The notes under the pieces are model-generated. The model made no database searches and was not told the DNA's origin. It saw only the letters and a list, made by a program, of their open reading frames with translations. The position numbers and the translations under genes were made by a program. Shown here piece after piece: positions 55,976-64,000 of a stretch of DNA of 64,000 bases; position 1 is the first letter of the stretch, and each line of letters begins with the position of its first letter. The stretch is taken from assembly GCF_030316885.1 (NCBI RefSeq), contig NZ_JASZYQ010000004.1, forward strand, positions 124,001 through 188,000, written 5' to 3'. Origin of the DNA: Variovorax jilinensis (GTDB taxonomy: Bacteria > Pseudomonadota > Gammaproteobacteria > Burkholderiales > Burkholderiaceae_C).

Positions 55976-56962
55976 TCATTCGAGGCTGATGTTGCCGCGG
56001 CGCACCAGCTCGCCGTAGGTCTTCGACTTGGCCTCGGCGTTGCGGCCGATCTCCTCCGGCGACCAGGCCAGCGGCTCGAACGCGAAGGTGTCGAAGCGGG
56101 CGCGGATCTCGGGGTCGGCGATGACCTTGGCGACGTCGGCGTTGATCTTCGTGCGGATCGCGGCCGGCACGCCCTTCGGCGTCAGCAGCGAGACGAAGGA
56201 ATTGACCTCGAGGCCGGCCGGTCCGCCCGCCTCGGCCATGGTCGGCACGTCGGGCATCTGCGGGATGCGCCTGGGCGCCGCGATCGCGATGTAGCGCAGC
56301 TTGCCGGCCTTGTAGATGCCCTGGCTCGAAGGCAGGCTCGCGAAGCTCCAGGCCACTTCGCCCGAGCCGACGTTGGCGAACAGCTGCGAGACCTCGCGGT
56401 ACGGCACGTGCTGCATGTGGGTGCCCGTGAGCGCCTCGAGCTGCTGGCCGCCCAGGTGCCCGGGGCTGCCGACGCCCCAGGAACCGTAGCTGACCTGGCC
56501 CGGCCGGGCCTTGGCGGCCGCGACCAGGTCGGCCATGTTCTTCCAGGCCGAGTCGGTCGGCACCGCCACCAGGAACGGCGTGCGGAACAGCGACGCCACC
56601 GGATCGAAATGCTCGAGCGGCACGAAGTTGCGCGACTTGTACAGGTGCGGCAGCGCCGCGATGTGCTCGCTGTCGAGCTGCAGCAGCGTGTAGCCGTCCG
56701 GTGCTGCGCGTCGTGCCTGCTCGATCGCGATGAAGCCGCCGCCGCCCGGCTTGTTGTCGACCAGCACGCGCTGGTTCCAGAGCCGGCCCAGCTTGTCCGA
56801 GACCAGCCGCAGCACCGCGTCCGGCCCGCTGCCGGCCGCGAACGGCGTGACGATGGTCACCGGTCGGCTCGGGAAATCGGCGGCCGGCGCCTGGGCCGCG
56901 GCAGCAGTGGACAGCAGGGCCGCGGCGGTGCCGGTGGCGAGCAGCGAGAGGAGCGATGTCAT
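55976..56962 (-). CDS. Bug/TctC family periplasmic binding protein, copy 2
   Basis: A second orphan Bug protein of 328 residues with signal peptide (LLSLLATGTAAALLSTAAAA, then QAPA) and the motifs FPSRPVTIVTPFAAGSGPDA, DNKPGGGGFIAIEQARRA and YGSWGVGSPGHLGGQQLE. It is clearly diverged from the neighbouring copy, so it is not a recent tandem duplicate. It lies 44 bp after the FAD monooxygenase gene and is probably expressed with the gentisate pathway genes. Confidence 0.9.
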   Translation of the reverse strand: MTSLLSLLATGTAAALLSTAAAAQAPAADFPSRPVTIVTPFAAGSGPDAVLRLVSDKLGRLWNQRVLVDNKPGGGGFIAIEQARRAAPDGYTLLQLDSEHIAALPHLYKSRNFVPLEHFDPVASLFRTPFLVAVPTDSAWKNMADLVAAAKARPGQVSYGSWGVGSPGHLGGQQLEALTGTHMQHVPYREVSQLFANVGSGEVAWSFASLPSSQGIYKAGKLRYIAIAAPRRIPQMPDVPTMAEAGGPAGLEVNSFVSLLTPKGVPAAIRTKINADVAKVIADPEIRARFDTFAFEPLAWSPEEIGRNAEAKSKTYGELVRRGNISLE

Positions 56963-57006
56963 GAGAGTGCTGTCTCCGGGGAATTGATCTTCAGGGGAAG
57001 CAGGGG

Positions 57007-58230
57007 TCAGCGCGCCGCGTCGGCCGCGGCATCCAGGCAGCGCGCCGGTTGCCAGCCGTAGAGCCATTCGACGGCATCATGGAAGCGCTCGGGCGTGCGG
57101 TCCGGCCACAGGCTGTTGCGCACCAGGCGCTCGACGCCCTTCGCGTGATAGAGCCGCCCCATCTCGCGCACCGACAGCACCACTCGGGCGGTGCGCGCCA
57201 CGCGGGCCGAGGCATAGAGGCGAAAGGCCGCCGGCAGGTCGAAGTCGCAGGCCTCGACCGCGGCGCCGAGCGTCACCGCGTCCTCGAGCGCCATGCAGGC
57301 GCCCTGCGCGAGGTACTGCATCATCGGATGGGCGGCGTCGCCGAGCAGCGTGGCCGGGCCTTCGCTCCAGTTCGCGACCGGATCGCGGTCGACGGTGCTC
57401 CAGCGGCGCCACGAATCGGGCCGGTCGAGCAGCTGCCGCGGCCGCGCATGAACACCCTCGAAGTACGAGAGCACCTCTTCCTTGCTGCCGTCGCTCACAC
57501 CCCACTCCTCGCGCTCGCGGCTGTGGAAGGTGACGACCAGGTTGTATTGCTCCCCATGGCGCAGCGGGTAGTGCACCAGGTGGCAGTCGGGACCGGCCCA
57601 GACCACGGGTGCATTCCAGCGCAGCTCCGGCGGCATCTCGGCGGCCGGCACCACGGCGCGGTAGACCACGTGGCCCGAGACGCGCGGCGCGTCCCCGATG
57701 AGCTTCGCCCGCACCACCGACCTGACGCCGTCGCAGCCGACGATCGCATCGGCCGCGAAGCGCCGGCCGTCGCGCGTGGCCGCCGTGACGCCGCGCGCGC
57801 CGATGTCGAGCGACTCGACCTGCGCCGACGTGTGGAAGCGGATCAGCGGATGCTGCTTCACGGCCTCGTGGATCGCGCCGTGCAGGTCGGCGCGATGGCT
57901 CACCGCATAGGGATTGCCGAAGCGCGCGCGAAAGGCGTCGCCGACCGGCACCGAGGCGATCTCCCGGCAATCGACCGCGTCCATCATCACGAGCCGGTCG
58001 GTGAAGACCGCGCAGCGCCGCACAGCGTCGCCGACGCCCAGCGCATAGAGCGCCGCGAAGGCGTTCGGGCCGAGCTGCAGTCCGGCGCCGATCTCGCCGA
58101 GGGTCGCGCTCTGCTCGAGCAGGTCGATGCCGATGCCGAGCCGCGCGAGCGCGAGCGCCGCGGCCATGCCGCCGATGCCGCCGCCGACGAGCAGCACGCG
58201 GGGCCGCGCGCCATCGAGCTGGTGTTCCAT
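57007..58230 (-). CDS. FAD-dependent aromatic hydroxylase (3-hydroxybenzoate 6-hydroxylase-like)
   Basis: A class A flavin monooxygenase of 407 residues: FAD motif LLVGGGIGGMAAALALARLG, the NAD(P)H/FAD motif VGCDGVRSVVRAKLIGD, and LLGDAAHPMMQYLAQGACM. The overall pattern fits salicylate hydroxylase and 3-hydroxybenzoate 6-hydroxylase. Because gentisate 1,2-dioxygenase and a fumarylpyruvate hydrolase candidate lie directly upstream on the same strand, formation of gentisate from 3-hydroxybenzoate is the best guess (NagX/XlnD role). Salicylate 5-hydroxylation uses a different enzyme type. Confidence 0.8.
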   Translation of the reverse strand: MEHQLDGARPRVLLVGGGIGGMAAALALARLGIGIDLLEQSATLGEIGAGLQLGPNAFAALYALGVGDAVRRCAVFTDRLVMMDAVDCREIASVPVGDAFRARFGNPYAVSHRADLHGAIHEAVKQHPLIRFHTSAQVESLDIGARGVTAATRDGRRFAADAIVGCDGVRSVVRAKLIGDAPRVSGHVVYRAVVPAAEMPPELRWNAPVVWAGPDCHLVHYPLRHGEQYNLVVTFHSREREEWGVSDGSKEEVLSYFEGVHARPRQLLDRPDSWRRWSTVDRDPVANWSEGPATLLGDAAHPMMQYLAQGACMALEDAVTLGAAVEACDFDLPAAFRLYASARVARTARVVLSVREMGRLYHAKGVERLVRNSLWPDRTPERFHDAVEWLYGWQPARCLDAAADAAR

Positions 58231-58247
58231 GCCGACGCCTCCTGCGC

Positions 58248-58952
58248 TCACTCGACCCGCACCGCGATCGGCGCCAGGCCGTCGATGCGCACCGTCAGGG
58301 TCTGGCCTCGCTGCACCGCGCCCACGCCCTCGGGCGTGCCCGTGAACACCAGGTCGCCGGGCTGCAGCGCGAACAGCGTCGACAGGTTCGCGATCACCTC
58401 GCCGACCGACCAGATCAGCTGGCGGATGTCGCTCTTCTGCCGCAGCTCGCCGTCGACCTCCAGCGTGATGGCGCCCGCCTTCATCTCGCCGCTCGCCCCG
58501 CGCAGACGCAGGGGGCCGACCGGCGCCGAGAAGTCGAAGGCCTTGCCGATCTCCCAGGGCCGGCCCTGCTCGCGCATCTTCATCTGCAGGTCGCGCCGCG
58601 TCATGTCGAGGCCGACCGCGTAGCCGTGGATGTGGCGCACCGCGTCCTCGACCGCGATGTCGCGCCCGCCCTCGCCGATCGCCACCACCAGCTCGGCCTC
58701 GTAGTGGTAGCTGGCGGTCAGCGCTGGATAGGGAATCGCCGCCGTGCGACCGGCCGGCACCGGCACCACGGAGGCGTCGTCGCCGGGCTTGCAGAAGAAG
58801 AACGGCGGCTCGCGGTCGGGATCGAAGCCCATCTCGCGCGCATGGGCTGCGTAGTTGCGGCCGACGCAGTAGACGCGGCGCACCGGAAACAGGTCGTCCG
58901 AGCCCTCGATGGCGAGGCCGACGGCGGCGGGGGGAGGAAAGACGAAAGACAT
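58248..58952 (-). CDS. Fumarylacetoacetate hydrolase family protein (fumarylpyruvate hydrolase-like)
   Basis: A 234-residue FAH-fold hydrolase with [16 protein letters not shown] at the start, the metal-binding glutamates in [32 protein letters not shown] and [18 protein letters not shown] at the end. The short length fits fumarylpyruvate hydrolase (NagK type), which splits fumarylpyruvate into fumarate and pyruvate. It lies 60 bp after gentisate dioxygenase and 17 bp before the hydroxylase gene in one operon. Confidence 0.87.
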   Translation of the reverse strand: MSFVFPPPAAVGLAIEGSDDLFPVRRVYCVGRNYAAHAREMGFDPDREPPFFFCKPGDDASVVPVPAGRTAAIPYPALTASYHYEAELVVAIGEGGRDIAVEDAVRHIHGYAVGLDMTRRDLQMKMREQGRPWEIGKAFDFSAPVGPLRLRGASGEMKAGAITLEVDGELRQKSDIRQLIWSVGEVIANLSTLFALQPGDLVFTGTPEGVGAVQRGQTLTVRIDGLAPIAVRVE

Positions 58953-59012
58953 GTGGGCTCCTGCCGCGGTTCGCGGCCCAACGAGAGGTTGCGGACTGAA
59001 GCGGTGCGCGCT

Positions 59013-60077
59013 TCAGTCGAGAAAGGCTTCGCGCAGCACGCCCATGGCCTGCTGCACCGGGCGATCGGAAAAGCTGAACAGCACGGTCTCGGCGGTCGCC
59101 TCGAGCCGCAGCGGCGCCCACGAGGGCACGACGAAGGTGTCGCGCGGACCGAAGGCGAAGCGCTCGCCGCCGATCTCGGCCGTGCCGTGGCCCTCGACCA
59201 CGCTGTAGACCGCGCCGTCGGTGGCGCGATGCGTGCGGCCCGCGAAGCCCGCGGGCAGCAGCTGCAGGTTCGTCGCGATGGTCGGCATCGGGGAGCCGCC
59301 GGTCAGCGGGTTGACGTAGCGCAGCTTGTGGCCGAGCCAGGCGTCGGGCGATTCCTGCCGCTGCAGTTGCGCGAGTGCATCGCGGCTGCGCGCATAGGGG
59401 TAGTTGAAGATCGGCGATGTCGGCGACACGTGGTCGTGGCGCACCGGCACCATGTTGTGGCCGAAGCGCGCCAGGCTGTGGCCCTCGGGCCGCGCCACCT
59501 GCTGCATGCGGGCGTCGTCGTTCTCGGCGAAGCCGGCGTCGAAGAAGCGCAGCATCGGGATGTCGAGGCCGTCGAGCCACACCACCGGCTCGCTCGCGCC
59601 CGCGATTCCCTCGTTGCCGTGGTCGTGCCAGGCCCACGAGGGCGTGATGATGAAGTCCCCCGGGTACATCGTGGTGCGCTCGCCGCCAACCGTGGTGTAG
59701 GCGCCCTTGCCATCGACGATGAAGCGCAGCGCCGACTGCACGTGCCGGTGCGACGGCGCGACCTCGCCCGGCATGATGAGCTGCAGGCCCGCATAGAGCG
59801 ACTGCGTGATCGAGGAGCGGCCGGGGATCGCGGGGTTCTCGAGCACCAGGACGCGGCGCACCGCCTCTTCGGCCGTGATCAGGTCGGCCGACTCCATGAG
59901 CAGGGGCCGGATCTCGTCGTAGCGCCACAGCGCCGCCACGCAGGGTGTCTGCGGCTCCCGCGGCACCAGCGCATGCAGCGACTCCCACAGCGGCGTGAGG
60001 TTCAGGGGGCGGATGCGGTCGTAGTAGGCGCGGCGTTCGGCCTCGGCGCTGCCGGCGGCCTGCTGGGCGGTTGTCAT
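59013..60077 (-). CDS. Gentisate 1,2-dioxygenase
   Basis: Opens the ring of gentisate to maleylpyruvate with Fe(II) and O2. The 354 residues form a double cupin. In the N-terminal cupin, metal-ligand candidates are H110 and H112 ([13 protein letters not shown]) and H151/H153 ([10 protein letters not shown]). The second cupin ([20 protein letters not shown]) retains one His. [20 protein letters not shown] is also typical. The start [14 protein letters not shown] is supported by AGGAGACAA upstream. It is the first gene of the minus-strand operon, divergent from lysR. Confidence 0.93.
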   Translation of the reverse strand: MTTAQQAAGSAEAERRAYYDRIRPLNLTPLWESLHALVPREPQTPCVAALWRYDEIRPLLMESADLITAEEAVRRVLVLENPAIPGRSSITQSLYAGLQLIMPGEVAPSHRHVQSALRFIVDGKGAYTTVGGERTTMYPGDFIITPSWAWHDHGNEGIAGASEPVVWLDGLDIPMLRFFDAGFAENDDARMQQVARPEGHSLARFGHNMVPVRHDHVSPTSPIFNYPYARSRDALAQLQRQESPDAWLGHKLRYVNPLTGGSPMPTIATNLQLLPAGFAGRTHRATDGAVYSVVEGHGTAEIGGERFAFGPRDTFVVPSWAPLRLEATAETVLFSFSDRPVQQAMGVLREAFLD

Positions 60078-60152
60078 GGGCGTTGTCTCCTGGCGTCGGG
60101 CGCCGTGGAGCGGATTGTTGGCCCGCACCACTATTTGTTCAAGACCGGTGCT

Positions 60153-60167
60153 CAATACCTGGTATTG
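60153..60167. promoter_or_regulatory. Candidate LysR operator in the gentisate spacer
   Basis: CAATACC-T-GGTATTG is a perfect inverted repeat with 7-bp arms in the 110-bp spacer between gentisate dioxygenase and the divergent lysR. It sits within a T-N11-A arrangement. It lies 75 bp before the dioxygenase start and 20 bp before lysR, consistent with activation of the operon and autorepression. Confidence 0.7.
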
Positions 60168-60175
60168 CGTTTTTG

Positions 60176-60181
60176 GATAAT
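60176..60181 (+). promoter_or_regulatory. -10 hexamer very close to the lysR start
   Basis: GATAAT ends six bases before the lysR ATG at 60188, and no Shine-Dalgarno is visible between. If used, transcription would begin at or next to the ATG, giving a leaderless or nearly leaderless mRNA. The -35 region would coincide with the palindromic operator. Confidence 0.3.
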
Positions 60182-60187
60182 GCGGCC

Positions 60188-61102
60188 ATGTCCAGGCTCG
60201 ATCTCGAATGGCTCGCGGTGTTCGACGAGGTCTACAAGACCGCCAGCGTCTCGAAGGCGGCCGAACGGCTCGGCCTGGGCCAGGCCGCGGCCAGCACCAT
60301 GCTCAACAAGCTGCGGCTGCACTTCGACGACCGGCTCTTCACGCGCACCGCGCAGGGCATGCAGCCGACGCCCCAGGCCGAGCGGCTGGTGGGCCACGTG
60401 CGCGAGGTGCTGGCCCAGCTCGACCTGGCGCGCGGCAACCGCGGCGGCTTCGATCCGGCCGAGGCGCGCCGGAACTTCCGCGTCTGCATGACCGACATCA
60501 GCGAGGTGGTGCTGCTGCCGGGCCTGATCGATCACCTGCGGCGGCATGCGCCCGGCGTGCAGCTCGAGACCGAGATCATCTCGACCGCGAGCGGCCGCCG
60601 GCTCGAGGACGGCGAGGTCGACATCGCGGTCGGCTTCATGCCGCAGCTCGATGCCGGCTTCTACCAGCAGACTTTGTTCAAGCAGGACTTCGTCTGCCTC
60701 GCGGCCCAGGCGCATCCGCGCATCGGCGCCCGGCTCACGCGGCGCCGCTTCGAGGCCGAGGCCCATGCCGTGATCTCGTCTTCCGGCACCGGCCACGCGA
60801 TCGTCGACAAGACGCTGGCCCGGCTCGGCATCGAGCGCCGCGTGGTAGTGCGGCTGTCGAGCTTCCTGAGCGCGGCGCGGATCGTGGCCCGTACCGAGCT
60901 GATCGTGATCGTGCCGCGCATCCTCGGCGAGGTGCTCGCCACCCAGGAGCCGGTGCGCCTGCTGGCGCCGCCCTTCGACCTGCCGGCCTACGCGGTCAAG
61001 CAGCACTGGCACGAGCGCTTCCATGCCGACGCCGGCAATGCCTGGCTGCGACGCACGATGGCGCAGCTGTTCGGGCCCGGAACCGGCACCGGGCTCGCAT
61101 AA
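60188..61102 (+). CDS. LysR-family regulator of the gentisate cluster
   Basis: The 304 residues have an N-terminal helix-turn-helix ([20 protein letters not shown] with [20 protein letters not shown]) and an effector domain resembling NagR/NahR-like aromatic-acid regulators ([20 protein letters not shown]). It is divergent from the gentisate dioxygenase gene, with a perfect palindrome between them. The likely inducer is an aromatic acid such as 3-hydroxybenzoate, gentisate or salicylate. The frame is open upstream, but ATG at 60188 begins the conserved HTH. Confidence 0.9.
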   Translation: MSRLDLEWLAVFDEVYKTASVSKAAERLGLGQAAASTMLNKLRLHFDDRLFTRTAQGMQPTPQAERLVGHVREVLAQLDLARGNRGGFDPAEARRNFRVCMTDISEVVLLPGLIDHLRRHAPGVQLETEIISTASGRRLEDGEVDIAVGFMPQLDAGFYQQTLFKQDFVCLAAQAHPRIGARLTRRRFEAEAHAVISSSGTGHAIVDKTLARLGIERRVVVRLSSFLSAARIVARTELIVIVPRILGEVLATQEPVRLLAPPFDLPAYAVKQHWHERFHADAGNAWLRRTMAQLFGPGTGTGLA

Positions 61103-61146
61103 TCGGCACGGGCGCCCCACGCATCCACTCTTCGCCCAGGCACTTC

Positions 61147-61596
61147 ATGTCGTCGATCACCCTGCGATTCCTCGCCGAGCCCAGCACCGTCAACTTCGGC
61201 GGCAAGGTCCACGGCGGCACCGTCATGAAATGGATCGACGAGGCCGGCTACGCCTGCGCCACGAGCTGGTCCAAGCGCTACTGCGTGACGGTCTTCATCG
61301 GCAGCATCCGCTTCCACCGGCCGATCATGATCGGCGACCTGGTCGAGGTCGAGGCGCGCCTGGCCTACACCGGCAACAGCAGCATGAACATCTCGGTCGA
61401 GGTGCGCAGCGGCGACATGAAAGGCGGCGAGATGCACAAGACCACCGAATGCCTGGTGGTGTTCGTCTCGGTCGACTCGCACGGCCGCACGCTGCCGGTC
61501 GACAGCTACACGCCCGGCACGCCCGGCGAGATGGCGCTGGCCGAGCGGGCCCGCGCGCACCTCGAGGCCACGCGCGCCGCCGCGGCCGGGCACTGA
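61147..61596 (+). CDS. Acyl-CoA thioesterase, hotdog fold (YciA-like)
   Basis: A 149-residue single hotdog domain with the active-site signature NFGGKVHGGTVMKWIDEAGY and GSIRFHRPIMIGDLVEVEAR, as in YciA/BACH-type acyl-CoA hydrolases. The second half keeps GGEMHKTTECLVVFVSVDSH. It is cytoplasmic and probably acts on a broad range of acyl-CoAs. It lies 44 bp after lysR on the same strand and could be cotranscribed with it. Confidence 0.9.
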   Translation: MSSITLRFLAEPSTVNFGGKVHGGTVMKWIDEAGYACATSWSKRYCVTVFIGSIRFHRPIMIGDLVEVEARLAYTGNSSMNISVEVRSGDMKGGEMHKTTECLVVFVSVDSHGRTLPVDSYTPGTPGEMALAERARAHLEATRAAAAGH

Positions 61597-61603
61597 GGCG
61601 CCG

Positions 61604-62548
61604 TCAGAAGCTCACGGCCAGCCCGAGCGACACGCCCGACACGTTGTTGCCGAAGACGTAGCGCAGCACGGCGCGCACGCGCGTGATGAAGATGTCGCGC
61701 CCGCTGGTGTCGACCTCCAGGCCGGTGCCCAGGGTCGTGAGCCGGTCGAAGCCCAGCACGTCGGCCTGGCTGCCCAGATAGTGCGAGTGCGAGAACTCCA
61801 GCACGTAGCGCAGCGGGCGCTCGAAGGCCTGCAGCCCGGTCGGCGCGCGCCAGCGGGCCCAGACGTTGGCGGTGCGGGCCGACGCGCGGCCCTCGACCGC
61901 CGCGCTGCTGCCGCCGAAGGACCGCAGCTCGATGTCGGAATAGCGCAGTTCGAGATCGACCTCGTAGTCGTCGCGGTAGTGCTCCCAGTCGAGCATGACG
62001 CCGCCGCCGAGCCCGTAGGCGTTGAGCGAGCCGCCATCGAGAAAGTCGATCTGGCGGTCGGTGACGTGGGCGAAATAGGCCCGCGCGATCTGCAGGTCGC
62101 TCGCCACCTTGCCGAGCGAGAAATTGAAGATCGGCCGGAACGCGAGTTCGGGCGTGATCGGGAAGTCCCAGCCGACGCCCGCGGTGCCGCTCACCGAATT
62201 CCAGCGCACCGGCAGCTGGCGCGACTCGCGCCCGTCGCTGGCGACGAACACCGGGTCGTAGCGGCTGTAGGCGATCGCTCCCTCGAGATAGAGCGGCACG
62301 CGCTTGCTCACCGTGAAGCCGCCGCCGAGTTGCGACATCACGATGCCGGGATTGGCGCGGCCCGGGTCGTCGATCGAGAGGCTGCTCGAGGTGAGGTCCG
62401 GCACGGCGGAGAACGACATGAGCGCCAGCACCGCGTTGGCGTGCTCCTGCACGCGCGGCCCCACGATGCCGAGCGGCTGCGCACGGACACCGCCAGGCCC
62501 GAGCGCGCAGGCCGCCAGCAGGGCCAGCGCGGCGACGACCCGGGTCAT
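61604..62548 (-). CDS. Predicted outer-membrane beta-barrel protein
   Basis: The 314 residues begin with a Sec signal (VVAALALLAACALGPGGVRA). The mature part has alternating amphipathic strands rich in aromatic residues (GGVMLDWEHYRDDYEVDLEL; RYVLEFSHSHYLGSQADVLG; RVRAVLRYVFGNNVSGVSLG), and the protein ends in Phe (LAVSF), the C-terminal signature recognised by the BAM machinery. It resembles autotransporter-barrel-like or porin-like hypothetical proteins. The specific function is unknown. The start overlaps the DUF1622 gene by 4 bp. Confidence 0.75.
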   Translation of the reverse strand: MTRVVAALALLAACALGPGGVRAQPLGIVGPRVQEHANAVLALMSFSAVPDLTSSSLSIDDPGRANPGIVMSQLGGGFTVSKRVPLYLEGAIAYSRYDPVFVASDGRESRQLPVRWNSVSGTAGVGWDFPITPELAFRPIFNFSLGKVASDLQIARAYFAHVTDRQIDFLDGGSLNAYGLGGGVMLDWEHYRDDYEVDLELRYSDIELRSFGGSSAAVEGRASARTANVWARWRAPTGLQAFERPLRYVLEFSHSHYLGSQADVLGFDRLTTLGTGLEVDTSGRDIFITRVRAVLRYVFGNNVSGVSLGLAVSF

Positions 62549-62922
62549 GCGTCCTTGCTGGGCGAGGGCGGCTGCTCGGACTCCTGCGTGATGCGGCGCG
62601 CCAGCTCGATGTCGCGGCCCAGGAAATAGCCGAGCAGCGTGCGGATGGCGGCGATCGCGCCGAGCTTGCCGATGTCGTCCCAATTGGGCGATACCGCGGT
62701 ATCGATCAGGTCGGCCGCGAGCATGAACTCGAGGCCCAGCAGCAGCCAGCGCGAGAGCCCCTGCCAGACCTCGAGCGTGACCGAGGCGGCCGTCCGGCCC
62801 GCCAACAGGCCGCGCAGCAGGTTCCACAAGGCCGCCGCGGTGCCAAAGGCCAGCAGAAGCATCGTGATGAACTGGAGCGTCTGCGAAAGACGCTCGGCGA
62901 GCAGGTGCAGGGCAGTTTCCAT
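62545..62922 (-). CDS. DUF1622 family membrane protein
   Basis: The 125 residues have two to three membrane segments (FITMLLLAFGTAAALWNLLR; LLLGLEFMLAADLIDTAVSP; IAAIRTLLGYFLGRDIELAR). The LEFMLAADLIDTAV and AIRTLLGYFLGRDIE blocks are typical of DUF1622, a widespread family of unknown role. Its stop overlaps the start of the barrel protein gene as ATGA, so the two are translationally coupled: an unusual inner-membrane/outer-membrane pair. Confidence 0.85.
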   Translation of the reverse strand: METALHLLAERLSQTLQFITMLLLAFGTAAALWNLLRGLLAGRTAASVTLEVWQGLSRWLLLGLEFMLAADLIDTAVSPNWDDIGKLGAIAAIRTLLGYFLGRDIELARRITQESEQPPSPSKDA

Positions 62923-63003
62923 GGGGCCTTCGGAAGATCGGCCGGCAGAGTCGGCTGCCTTGCCGGCGCGTCATTGTCTCCCGCGCCGGCCCCGCAGCAG
63001 CTG

Positions 63004-64000
63004 TCAGGCCGCGGGAAGCACCGTCCCGCTGACCTCACCGAGCCCGATGCGCACCGAGCCCGCGCGCTCGCACCAGCCGCGCATCACGAGCGTGTCGCCG
63101 TCCTCGAGGAAGGTGCGCTGCTCGCCGTTGGGCAGGCTGATCGGTTTCTTGCCGCCGCCGCTCAGCTCCATCAGCGAGCCGGCCTCGCCGGCCTCGGGGC
63201 CCGAGAGGGTGCCCGAGCCCAGCAGGTCGCCGGGCTGCAGGTTGCAGCCGTTGACCGTGTGGTGGGCGATCAGCTGCGCGGGCGTCCAGTAGGCGGCGCG
63301 CCGGGTGTTGGTGCGCGACAGCCGCACCGGGGCCTCGCCGGCCTCTCGCATCTTCGCGGTCTGCAGCAGCACCTCGAGCTCGATGTCGAAGGCGCCCTGC
63401 GCGCGGTTGGCTTGCGAATCCAGGTACGGCAGCGGCTGCGGGTCCTCGACCGGGCGCTCGAAGGCGGCGCGGAACGGCGCCAGCGCCTCGGTCGTGACCA
63501 GCCAGGGCGAGACCGTGCTGGCGAAGTTCTTCGACAGGAAGGGCCCGAGCGGCTGGTATTCCCAGCCCTGGATGTCGCGTGCCGACCAGTCGTTGAAGAG
63601 CGTGACGCCGAACAGGTGCGCCTCGGCGTCGGCGATGCCGATCGGCTCCCCCTGCGCATTGCCCTGGGCCGCGAACCAGCCCAGCTCGAGCTCGTAGTCG
63701 AGCCGCTTCGACGGCCCGAAGTCGGGCGCCCCGGCCGGGTCCGAGCCCGGCGCCTTGGTCTGGCCCTGCGGCCGCTTGAAGCGCTGGCCGCTGACGCCGA
63801 TCGACGAGGCGCGGCCGTGGTAGCCGATCGGCACCCACTTGTAGTTAGGCAGCAGCGGATTGTCGGGGCGGAACTGCTTGCCGACCGTGGTCGCGTGGTG
63901 CACGCTGGTATAGAAATCGGTGTAGTCGCCGATGCGGCAGGGCACGTGCATCGTGACCTGCGACTGCGCGACCAGCGCCGACTCCCATTCGCCCTGGCGC
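63004..64000 (-). CDS. fahA: Fumarylacetoacetase, N-terminal part missing
   Basis: Last enzyme of homogentisate/tyrosine breakdown, splitting fumarylacetoacetate into fumarate and acetoacetate. The visible 332 codons continue to the window end, so the first roughly 90 residues are absent. Features are MHVPCRIGDYTDFYTSVHHA (substrate and metal-binding region), PIGYHGRASSIGVSG, LDYELELGWF with metal-binding glutamates, FNDWSARDIQGWEYQPLGPF and C-terminal GWCERAGSVRIGLGEV. A homogentisate dioxygenase gene would be expected just beyond base 64000, but cannot be seen. Confidence 0.95.
   Translation of the reverse strand, partial: RQGEWESALVAQSQVTMHVPCRIGDYTDFYTSVHHATTVGKQFRPDNPLLPNYKWVPIGYHGRASSIGVSGQRFKRPQGQTKAPGSDPAGAPDFGPSKRLDYELELGWFAAQGNAQGEPIGIADAEAHLFGVTLFNDWSARDIQGWEYQPLGPFLSKNFASTVSPWLVTTEALAPFRAAFERPVEDPQPLPYLDSQANRAQGAFDIELEVLLQTAKMREAGEAPVRLSRTNTRRAAYWTPAQLIAHHTVNGCNLQPGDLLGSGTLSGPEAGEAGSLMELSGGGKKPISLPNGEQRTFLEDGDTLVMRGWCERAGSVRIGLGEVSGTVLPAA

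Overview
The window is high-GC DNA with densely packed, mostly housekeeping and catabolic genes. Gene content and order suggest a betaproteobacterium of the family Comamonadaceae, most likely Variovorax or a close relative. This is an inference from protein sequences, synteny and intergenic repeats; no rRNA, tRNA or CRISPR array was seen.

Region by region: (1) 1-16117: leuS (cut by the window start) and bamE-dapB-exbB-exbD lie on the minus strand, with fur divergent from bamE. Between exbD and leuS sits a plus-strand glycogen/alpha-glucan cluster, GH13-glgB-glgX-glgC-glgA-glgP, most genes overlapping by 4-11 bp. (2) 16134-20487: hprK, ptsN and hpf (regulatory PTS and ribosome hibernation) and a UvrD/Rep-type helicase. 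(3) 20583-32897: corA with a structured leader that encodes a 13-residue peptide, mtnN, a dipeptide ABC transporter (dppBCDF plus dppA), fadD, and the three-gene proton-translocating transhydrogenase pntAA-pntAB-pntB. (4) 33132-41105: an OmpR-type regulator with a degenerate kinase-like partner, a Nudix hydrolase, mnmA, a luciferase-like oxidoreductase, small membrane proteins, an APC antiporter and a Tat-type beta-carbonic anhydrase. (5) 41183-47014: a LysR-controlled acyl-CoA module (fused double CaiB-type CoA transferase, crotonase, thiolase-like protein). (6) 47082-53333: ssb, uvrA, a stand-alone F0 subunit c gene, an Old Yellow Enzyme and a TesB thioesterase. (7) 53446-61596: an FAD oxidoreductase, two Bug/TctC binding proteins and a gentisate pathway cluster (3-hydroxybenzoate 6-hydroxylase-like, fumarylpyruvate hydrolase-like, gentisate 1,2-dioxygenase, LysR), then a hotdog thioesterase. 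(8) 61604-64000: an outer-membrane barrel candidate, a DUF1622 protein and fumarylacetoacetase (cut by the window end).

The glg genes cover ADP-glucose formation, chain elongation, branching, debranching and phosphorolysis. The gentisate genes cover ring hydroxylation, ring cleavage and hydrolysis, but no maleylpyruvate isomerase is present.

The most interesting non-coding signals are: the corA leader (short ORF starting MEIDP overlapping a 15-bp stem, then a C-rich stretch), which resembles the enterobacterial mgtL/corL magnesium-sensing leaders; a hairpin-bearing intergenic repeat of about 105 bp found directly after the stop codons of glgP and of one tctC gene, with a decayed relative at the other edge of the glg cluster; and perfect palindromes in both LysR-divergent spacers.
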